Position numbers and translations under genes: made by a program. Under the pieces are notes generated by a model that was not told the DNA's origin, made no database searches, and saw nothing but the letters and a program-made list of their open reading frames with translations. Positions 1-5,001 of a DNA stretch of 5,001 nucleotides are shown in pieces. Origin of the DNA: an uncultured Gammaproteobacteria bacterium (GTDB lineage: Bacteria > Pseudomonadota > Gammaproteobacteria > Pseudomonadales > Litorivicinaceae); contig CAJXXD010000095.1 in the NCBI GenBank assembly GCA_913062835.1, positions 1-5,001 on the forward strand, written 5' to 3'. How positions within the stretch are numbered: the stretch's first letter is position 1; each line of letters opens with the position of its first letter.

Positions 1-483
1 GAAATTTTGCCGGATGACGGATTGGAGTTGGACGCTGAGGTGCGAGCCGATGCGTTTAATGCGTTAGCCATCGGGCAGGTATTGAGTGCCAGCGTGCGGG
101 GCCAGCCGATCGATGTGCGTGTTCGCGCTTTGCTCGCTGAAGAAAACCCACGCACAGGGGGACGCAGTGTCCGGTTAACGGTGCCCTCGAACTTGGCCCT
201 GCCGCTGGTGGTCGGAGAGGCAGCGACTGTCGAATTGCCGCTCGGTGGGCTTGCTCGGCAAGTCACTGTATCCAAGGATGCCATTATGCCGACTGCGAAC
301 GGTCACCGTGTGGTGGTGATCGTCGACGGTGTGGCTGAGCCAAGATCCGTGCAATTGGGCGCTGCGTTGCCCGGTCGCATTGGTATCGTCGAGGGCATCG
401 CCGAGGGCGACCAAGTGGTGATCCAAGGCCAGGAAGGTCTCCGTAAGGGCCAAGCGGTTGACATCGTAGGGTCAAACTCATGA
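1..483 (+). CDS. RND efflux periplasmic adaptor (membrane fusion protein, HlyD/AcrA type), 3' part only
   Basis: The reading frame is open from base 1 (GAA ATT TTG CCG) to TGA at 481-483, so this is the last 160 residues of a longer protein and its real start lies upstream. Adaptors of this family are periplasmic, usually lipid- or membrane-anchored, and link an inner-membrane RND pump to an outer-membrane channel. What is visible fits the C-terminal half. A beta-barrel-like stretch (about residues 10-80) alternates Val/Arg/Leu and ends at VGEAATVELP. A membrane-proximal domain (about 86-157) contains VSKDAIMP and the family-typical GIAEGDQVVIQGQEGLRKG. The alpha-hairpin, lipoyl halves and any signal peptide are outside the window. 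The immediately downstream, overlapping RND gene strongly supports the assignment. The transported substrate cannot be read from this part. The TTG at 7 is an internal codon, not a start. Confidence 0.93.
   Translation, partial: EILPDDGLELDAEVRADAFNALAIGQVLSASVRGQPIDVRVRALLAEENPRTGGRSVRLTVPSNLALPLVVGEAATVELPLGGLARQVTVSKDAIMPTANGHRVVVIVDGVAEPRSVQLGAALPGRIGIVEGIAEGDQVVIQGQEGLRKGQAVDIVGSNS
467..483 (+). promoter_or_regulatory. Ribosome binding site and ATGA stop/start overlap coupling adaptor to RND pump
   Basis: TAGGG at 467-471 lies 8 bases before the ATG at 480-482, a reasonable Shine-Dalgarno spacing. The ATG shares bases with the adaptor stop codon TGA (481-483), forming ATGA. Such overlaps commonly allow terminating ribosomes to reinitiate, which would keep the adaptor and pump in proportion. 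The coupling itself is inferred. Confidence 0.75.
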
Positions 484-3400
484 ACGGTCTGATTCGTTCT
501 GCGATTGCGCACCCCATTGCCGTCTTAGCCATTGTTATGGCCATGGTGTTGTTTGGCGTGGCTTCTCTGCAGAGCATTCCGATTCAGTTAACGCCCGATA
601 TCGATAAGCCGGTGTTGCAGGTTCGGGTCAGTTGGCCGGGTGCGTCCCCTCAAGATGTGGAGCGGGAAATTGTGCTCAGGCTGGAGCGAGAGCTAACCGG
701 ATTGAATGGCGTACAAAGTGTAGAGAGTGACTCCCGTCGCGGTTCTGCACGCGTCACGCTGACCTACGGCGTAGGTCAAGACATGGACGCCGCCTTAGTC
801 AAACTCTTAAGCCAGCTGTCTCGGGTGTCGGATTTGCCGGCAGAAGCCAGTGAGCCGACCGTCAACACCTCAAACTCCGACGACAGTCCGATCGCTCGGA
901 TGGCCTTAGTGGCGATGGACGGGGTTGATGTGGACATCGACACACTCAGCAATTTTGTCGATGACTTAATCGTTGAACCCTTGAGCCGGATCAATGGTGT
1001 CTCTGAAGTGACGGTGCGTGGCGGGGCTGATCGCGAAGTCCGTGTGGTCCTCGATATGGACCGGGTCGCAGCCTATGGCTTATCGGTGGCTGAGATTGCC
1101 GAAGCCATCCGAGGGTCGACTGCTGAACTGACCGCAGGCGAGATCACTGAAGGCCGTCGTAGTTTTACACTCCGTACCGAAGCCATTACCTACACGCCAG
1201 AGACAGCACGGAACCTGGTGCTCCGTACCGACGCTCGAAACGGTCAAATCTCGGTGGTGCGTTTATCGGATGTGGCCGAGGTCGAACTGGGCTTTAAAAC
1301 CCCCGACAGTTTTCGTCGACTGAATGGCAAGCCGGCTATTACCTTTGCCGTACTTCGCGAGCCGGCCTCCAATGTGGTGGCGACACTCGATACCTTGAAG
1401 GCTGAGGTGGCTCGATTAAACCAGGGTATTTTGGCTGAGCGAGGATTGGATCTTCGCATTGTCTATGACGAGACCATCTACATCGGGTCCTCATTGGATC
1501 TGGTGCAAAGTAACATCATCATCGGTGGAGCTTTGGCGATCAGTGTGCTTCTTACATTTCTCCGGGCGGTGTTACCGACCGCGATCGTGATGATTGCGAT
1601 TCCGGTGTCGATCGTCAGTACTTTTGTGGCCATCAGTGCACTTGGTTTGTCGATCAATGTCATCTCACTGGCTGGGTTGGCCTTTGCAGTCGGTATGGTG
1701 GTCGATGCGTCCATTGTCAGTCTTGAGAACATTTATCGTTTAAGGCAAGGCGGTGTGCCTTTGATGAAGGCCGGTTATTGGGGCGCTCGTCAGGTTTGGG
1801 CCCCGATTTTGGGTTCTGCGTTAACGACGGTGGTGGTCTTTGTACCGATTCTGATTCTGGATTTGCCTGTGGGTCAGCTGTTTAGAGACATTGCGGTCGC
1901 GATCAGTGTGTCGGTGCTGATTTCGGTGGTCGTTTCGGTCACGGTGATTCCTGCGCTTGCGTCGAAGATTCTAGGCACTGTGAGAGCACCCGGTGAAGGT
2001 CGCCGAATGCCTGTGATCGATGATCTGGGTGTTGGGTTTAAACAACTTGTTCTGAACTACGGACAATGGGTCACTCAATCAACCCGACGCGGATTGACGG
2101 TTGTGGCTGTCTTGATACTGGGCTCTGTGGTCAGCTTAGTCGCTCTGATGCCGCCTTTGGATTACCTCCCAGACGGCAACCGAAACTTTGTGTTTGGTCG
2201 AATCTCGGTACCACCTGGCTACACTCGGGAGGCGACACTTGATTTTGCGCAGTCGATGGAAGATGTGGCTCGTCCTCTTTGGGAGAATCCGAATCCAGAG
2301 AACGGTCCACCGATCGATCGATTCTTTTTTGTGGCTTTCAATGGCGGTGCCTTTGCAGGGGCTGCGACCGAGGACGCGTCTCGGATCCGGGAGCTGATTC
2401 CCGTGCTGGTTGAGCCGGTTCAGCGTGCGCCGGGTGCCCGTGTGTTTGTGACACAGGCGTCCTTATTTGGCCGCTCCGTGGGTGGATCGCGGGCCATCTT
2501 AATCGACGTCTTGGGGCCGAATTTTGAGGCGGTGGCGCCGGTGGTGCGAGACACTCAGCGAACCGTTAGAGAATTGTTTCCAAGTGATGCCGGTCATCAG
2601 GTGCGTGTTCGGCCCTCTGAAAATGCCAGTCGTCCAGAAGTGGTGGTGCGACCGGATGCTGAGAAGTTAGCCCGAGCCGGTTTGTCGGCGCGCGATTTTG
2701 CGCAAGCGTTGGATGTTTACAACGACGGCGTGCGCGTGCGGGAGATTCCCTTTCAGAGCGATCTGATCGAGTTGGTCTTGACCGCGGGCACACGAGAGCA
2801 ATCAAAATTTGAGGACATCGCAGACATCCCAATCGTGACCCGCGACGGATCCCTGATCAAAGTGGGTCAGGTCGCGGACATTTCACTGGAGTCTGCACCG
2901 GATCAAATTATCCGAAAAGCAGGTCAGCGCGCGATGACCATTGTGCTTAGGTTGCACGAGTCGGTGCCCTTAGAGACTGCGATCGCCCAAGTGCAAGAGG
3001 CTATTGTTGATCCGTTCAATCAAAGCAGTCAGGCCGGGGTTCGCATGGAACTCTCGGGTGCTGCCGACGAGTTGTCGAAAGCCTGGGGTGCGATGCAAAC
3101 CAATGTGCTGATGGCCATTGCGGTCATTTATCTGCTGTTGACGATTTTGCTGAGAAGCTTCTGGTTACCCTGGGTGATTCTGGTGACCGTGCCCATTGCG
3201 GCCAGCGGCGGTATTATCGGCTTGTCGGCGTTGAATCTCTTCGTCGACCAGCCGCTTGATATGCTGACGATGCTTGGCTTTGTCATTCTGACCGGGGTGG
3301 TCGTCAACAACGCCATTTTGATGGTGGAGCAGACACTCTGGCATGTGCGTCATGACCGCTTTTCCGTGGATCAAGCGGTGTTGGAAGCCACCAAAAACCG

Positions 3401-3653
3401 CATTCGGCCCATCTTCATGTCGACGGCGACCAGTTTGTTTGGCTTGTTGCCTTTGATCGTGTTTCCAGGTGCAGGGTCGGAGCTCTATCGGGGCATCGGT
3501 ATCGTGGTATTCAGTGGTTTATTGCTGTCGACGTTACTGTGTTTATTCTTCGTGCCGCCCTTGCTGTCGGCACTGTTAAAGCGTCACATGCCATCTAGCC
3601 CGGCTGTGGGTGAGGCCGATGACTTGGATGCACCCCTCCCGCAAAATGCCTAA
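480..3653 (+). CDS. Efflux RND transporter permease subunit (AcrB/MexB-like superfamily, ACR_tran)
   Basis: This is a complete 1057-residue inner-membrane pump, close to the AcrB length of 1049. RND pumps form trimers that use the proton gradient to export drugs, lipids or other compounds through an adaptor and outer-membrane channel. The layout is the classic duplicated one. TM1 is about residues 10-30 and the first porter domain about 38-335, with VSWPGASPQDVE at 50-61. TM2-TM6 lie within about 342-498 and TM7 at about 539-557. The second porter domain is about 560-868, TM8-TM12 lie within about 872-1032, and a short acidic tail follows. TM4 has GMVVDASIVSLENIYR (405-420), which keeps Asp409 (AcrB D407) but has Ala410 where AcrB has D408. 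TM10 has GVVVNNAILMVE (939-950), with Asn943 in place of AcrB Lys940. TM11 RIRPIFM (974-980) keeps the AcrB R971 equivalent. The start is chosen for the ATGA overlap with the adaptor, the TAGGG site, and a normal MNGLIRSAIAHPIA amino end. The substrate class (drug or other hydrophobic compound) is not decidable. A metal (CzcA/CusA) pump is less likely from overall sequence character, although the single TM4 Asp resembles that group. Confidence 0.97.
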   Translation: MNGLIRSAIAHPIAVLAIVMAMVLFGVASLQSIPIQLTPDIDKPVLQVRVSWPGASPQDVEREIVLRLERELTGLNGVQSVESDSRRGSARVTLTYGVGQDMDAALVKLLSQLSRVSDLPAEASEPTVNTSNSDDSPIARMALVAMDGVDVDIDTLSNFVDDLIVEPLSRINGVSEVTVRGGADREVRVVLDMDRVAAYGLSVAEIAEAIRGSTAELTAGEITEGRRSFTLRTEAITYTPETARNLVLRTDARNGQISVVRLSDVAEVELGFKTPDSFRRLNGKPAITFAVLREPASNVVATLDTLKAEVARLNQGILAERGLDLRIVYDETIYIGSSLDLVQSNIIIGGALAISVLLTFLRAVLPTAIVMIAIPVSIVSTFVAISALGLSINVISLAGLAFAVGMVVDASIVSLENIYRLRQGGVPLMKAGYWGARQVWAPILGSALTTVVVFVPILILDLPVGQLFRDIAVAISVSVLISVVVSVTVIPALASKILGTVRAPGEGRRMPVIDDLGVGFKQLVLNYGQWVTQSTRRGLTVVAVLILGSVVSLVALMPPLDYLPDGNRNFVFGRISVPPGYTREATLDFAQSMEDVARPLWENPNPENGPPIDRFFFVAFNGGAFAGAATEDASRIRELIPVLVEPVQRAPGARVFVTQASLFGRSVGGSRAILIDVLGPNFEAVAPVVRDTQRTVRELFPSDAGHQVRVRPSENASRPEVVVRPDAEKLARAGLSARDFAQALDVYNDGVRVREIPFQSDLIELVLTAGTREQSKFEDIADIPIVTRDGSLIKVGQVADISLESAPDQIIRKAGQRAMTIVLRLHESVPLETAIAQVQEAIVDPFNQSSQAGVRMELSGAADELSKAWGAMQTNVLMAIAVIYLLLTILLRSFWLPWVILVTVPIAASGGIIGLSALNLFVDQPLDMLTMLGFVILTGVVVNNAILMVEQTLWHVRHDRFSVDQAVLEATKNRIRPIFMSTATSLFGLLPLIVFPGAGSELYRGIGIVVFSGLLLSTLLCLFFVPPLLSALLKRHMPSSPAVGEADDLDAPLPQNA

Positions 3654-3659
3654 AGACGG

Positions 3660-3692
3660 AAGCCCCGAGATTCGTTAGACTCTCGGGCTTTT
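3660..3692 (+). terminator. Rho-independent terminator after the RND gene
   Basis: Seven bases after the RND stop, AGCCCCGAGA (3661-3670) pairs with TCTCGGGCT (3681-3689) with one bulged C. The stem can extend inward past a mismatch (TC with GA) to a GTTA loop at 3674-3677. Base A3660 can add a pair with T3690. A T run at 3689-3692 follows directly. The minus strand has no matching T run, so the hairpin should act on + strand transcripts only. The T run is short, so some read-through into prfB is possible. Confidence 0.85.
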
Positions 3693-3710
3693 GACAGACT
3701 GGAATATTGC

Positions 3711-4806
3711 ATGGAAACCAATGCAAGAAATGCCCTGATTACCGACCTGAAAGCGCGTACAGACGTGCTGAGGGGGTATCTTTGACTACACCACAAAGCG
3801 TGAACGACTCGACGAAGTCAATTTAGAACTCGAAGACCCCGCCGTTTGGAACGATCCGGCCAAAGCGCAAGCACTGGGACGAGAGCGTGCAAGCCTCGAA
3901 GCTGTGGTTGACACCCTGGATGAATTAGAGAGCGGCATCGCCGATCAACGCGAACTCACCGATCTGTTATTGGAAGAAGGCGATGAGGACGGTTTGGCGG
4001 AAGTGGATGCTGAGCTTGAGCGGCTCGAGGAACTGGTGGCTGGGCTCGAATTTCGGCGGATGTTTGCGGGCGAAACCGATGCGAACAATTGCTACTTGGA
4101 TATCCAAGCCGGCTCCGGCGGCACGGAGGCGCAAGATTGGGCCAGTATGTTGCTTCGGATGTATTTGCGATTCACCGAGAAAAAAGGCTTCAAAGTCGAC
4201 GTGGTTGAGGTGTCTGAAGGGGAAGTGGCCGGCATTAAAAGTGCGACTATTCACGTTCAAGGCGATCATGCGTTTGGGTGGCTTCGAACCGAGACCGGTG
4301 TGCATCGCTTGGTCCGAAAGAGTCCCTTCGACTCCGGTGCACGCCGTCATACCTCGTTTTCCTCGGTGTTTGTTGCGCCTGAGATCGATGACAACGTAGA
4401 GATTGAAATCGATCCCTCAGATCTCCGAATTGATACCTATCGCGCCTCCGGGGCCGGTGGCCAGCACGTGAACCGAACCGATTCGGCGGTACGAATCACA
4501 CACGAACCGACCGGTGTGGTGGTGCAGTGCCAAAGTCAGCGGTCTCAGCACCAAAACAAAGATTTTGCGATGAAACAATTGCGCGCAAAATTGTACGAGC
4601 GTGAGATGGAATCGCGACGTGCTGATGCGCAGGCACTTGAGGACTCCAAAGCGGACATTGGCTGGGGTAGTCAAATTCGTTCCTATGTGTTGGACTCAAG
4701 CCGCATCAAAGATTTACGTACCGGCGTCGAAACCTCGAATACCCAAGCGGTGTTGGACGGTGCCTTGGACGCCTTTATTGAAGAAAGTTTGAAGCAAGGA
4801 CTGTAA
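3711..4806 (+). CDS. prfB: Peptide chain release factor 2 (RF2), expressed by programmed +1 frameshift
   Basis: RF2 recognises UGA and UAA stop codons in the ribosomal A site and triggers peptide release. The gene is read as 24 codons from ATG 3711 to CTT 3780-3782. The ribosome then skips T3783 and reads 340 codons from GAC 3784 to CTG 4803, with TAA at 4804-4806. The total is 364 residues, against 365 in E. coli. The first part ends in VLRGYL and the second begins [13 protein letters not shown], matching E. coli RF2 across the shift. Domain 1 is the helical amino part (about 1-110), with LEFRRMF at 112-118. The stop-codon recognition motif SPF is at 204-206 (bases 4321-4329) and the catalytic GGQ at 249-251 (bases 4456-4464), followed by [27 protein letters not shown] near the carboxyl end is also typical. 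Residue 245, before SGAGGQ, is Ala. The Shine-Dalgarno before the ATG is weak. The gene overlaps lysS by one base. Calling it from a later start such as GTG 3904 would wrongly remove 64 residues. Confidence 0.98.
3771..3786 (+). promoter_or_regulatory. prfB programmed +1 frameshift site with internal Shine-Dalgarno
   Basis: The sequence AGGGGGTATCTTTGAC is present. AGGGGG (3771-3776) is the internal Shine-Dalgarno-like element, TAT is the spacer, CTT (3780-3782) is the slippery codon, and TGA (3783-3785) is the in-frame stop followed by C. As recalled, it is identical to the E. coli prfB site. In the known mechanism, pairing of AGGGGG with 16S rRNA strains the ribosome and slow UGA decoding when RF2 is scarce lets tRNA-Leu slip from CUU to UUU. 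Scarce RF2 therefore raises its own synthesis, and ample RF2 terminates translation after 24 residues. The site is read directly. The autoregulation is inferred from family knowledge. Confidence 0.97.
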
Positions 4807-4808
4807 TG
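4796..4808 (+). promoter_or_regulatory. lysS ribosome binding site with TAATG stop/start overlap
   Basis: AAGGA at 4796-4800 lies inside the last prfB codons, 5 bases before ATG 4806-4808. The A at 4806 is shared between the prfB stop TAA and the lysS ATG. This fixes the lysS start and suggests that lysS is translated from the prfB transcript, possibly by coupled reinitiation. Confidence 0.8.
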
Positions 4809-5001
4809 ACCGATCAGACCCAACACCCAGAGATGGAGCTCGACGAAAACCAATTGGTGGCCGAGCGCTATCGAAAACTGGCGGCGATTCGTGAGCGTGA
4901 AGCGGTGGTGTTCCCGAATGATTTCCGCCGCACGCATTGGGCAGCCGATCTGCATGCGGTCCATGACGAAGACTCCAAAGAGGCCTTGGCGGATACACCG
5001 G
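4806..5001 (+). CDS. lysS: Lysyl-tRNA synthetase (class II), 5' part only
   Basis: This is the first 65 residues of a protein that in E. coli is about 505 residues long. The enzyme charges tRNA-Lys with lysine in the cytoplasm using ATP. An acidic amino end (residues 1-15) leads into a charged helix (about 16-33: QLVAERYRKLAAIREREA). FPNDFRRTH (36-44) and DLHAVH (48-53) follow, matching the FPNDFRR-H and LH pattern in the amino-terminal region of bacterial class II LysRS, just before the anticodon-binding OB fold. The class II catalytic motifs are beyond the edge, so integrity cannot be checked. The start is set by the TAATG overlap with prfB and the AAGGA site. The prfB-lysS order is the usual gammaproteobacterial arrangement, which supports the assignment. 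Confidence 0.95.
   Translation, partial: MTDQTQHPEMELDENQLVAERYRKLAAIREREAVVFPNDFRRTHWAADLHAVHDEDSKEALADTP

Noticed and set aside
2188..2397. Short + strand frames inside the RND gene (2188-2397) and inside prfB (3983-4399)
   Set aside because: They overlap conserved domains in the main frame, and their Arg- and Ser-rich composition is typical of out-of-frame translation.
480..3653. Heavy-metal (CzcA/CusA type) RND pump because of the single TM4 Asp followed by Ala
   Set aside because: The TM10 motif GVVVNNAILMVE and TM11 RIRPIFM resemble the drug/hydrophobe type pumps, and I see no methionine-rich metal relay. Substrate is left open.
3691..3719. TTGACA at 3691-3696 as the -35 box of a prfB promoter
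   Set aside because: At 15-19 base spacings the downstream hexamers (for example GAAACC, AAACCA) do not resemble TATAAT. The only AT-rich patch (AATATT, 3703-3708) is 6 bases away, so it was not listed as a promoter.
3711..3785. A separate 24-residue peptide or a broken prfB pseudogene
   Set aside because: The in-frame TGA sits in the exact programmed frameshift context and the sequence on both sides matches RF2, so it is a regulated gene.
3967..4350. Long minus-strand frame opposite prfB (127 residues), and similar antisense frames elsewhere
   Set aside because: They lie opposite strongly conserved coding sequence, and their translations show no recognisable motif or plausible context. They are shadows of the real genes.
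3904..4806. prfB as a 300-residue protein starting at GTG 3904
   Set aside because: The +1 frame is homologous to RF2 back to GAC 3784, and the 24-codon leader with the frameshift site joins it to ATG 3711. The 3904 start would remove much of domain 1.

Overview
The window reads as ordinary chromosomal DNA of a gammaproteobacterium. The evidence is the prfB-lysS pair, an RF2 frameshift site of the same form as in Escherichia coli, and RF2 and LysRS sequences that follow the E. coli proteins closely. GC content looks moderate, a little over half by eye. I cannot name the genus. All readable genes are on the + strand and packed tightly. I see no IS element, CRISPR array, tRNA, rRNA or phage gene.

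Bases 1-3653 are the end of a two-gene efflux operon. It holds the last 160 residues of a periplasmic adaptor (membrane fusion protein, 1-483), then a complete 1057-residue inner-membrane RND pump (480-3653). The stop of the first and the start of the second overlap as ATGA, which suggests translational coupling. An outer-membrane channel, if encoded here, would lie off the left edge. A hairpin with a short T run (3660-3692) closes the operon.

Bases 3711-5001 are a translation operon. prfB (peptide chain release factor 2) must be read through an in-frame TGA at 3783-3785 by a programmed +1 frameshift, giving 364 residues over 3711-4806. lysS (lysyl-tRNA synthetase) begins on the last base of the prfB stop codon and runs off the right edge. 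The efflux and translation operons look functionally unrelated and are separated by the terminator. The promoter for prfB is not obvious.

I do not find a previously undescribed system. The points most worth a second look are the autoregulatory prfB frameshift, the altered proton-relay residues of the RND pump (one TM4 aspartate, and Asn in place of the TM10 lysine), and the missing visible promoter and weak ribosome binding site in front of prfB.
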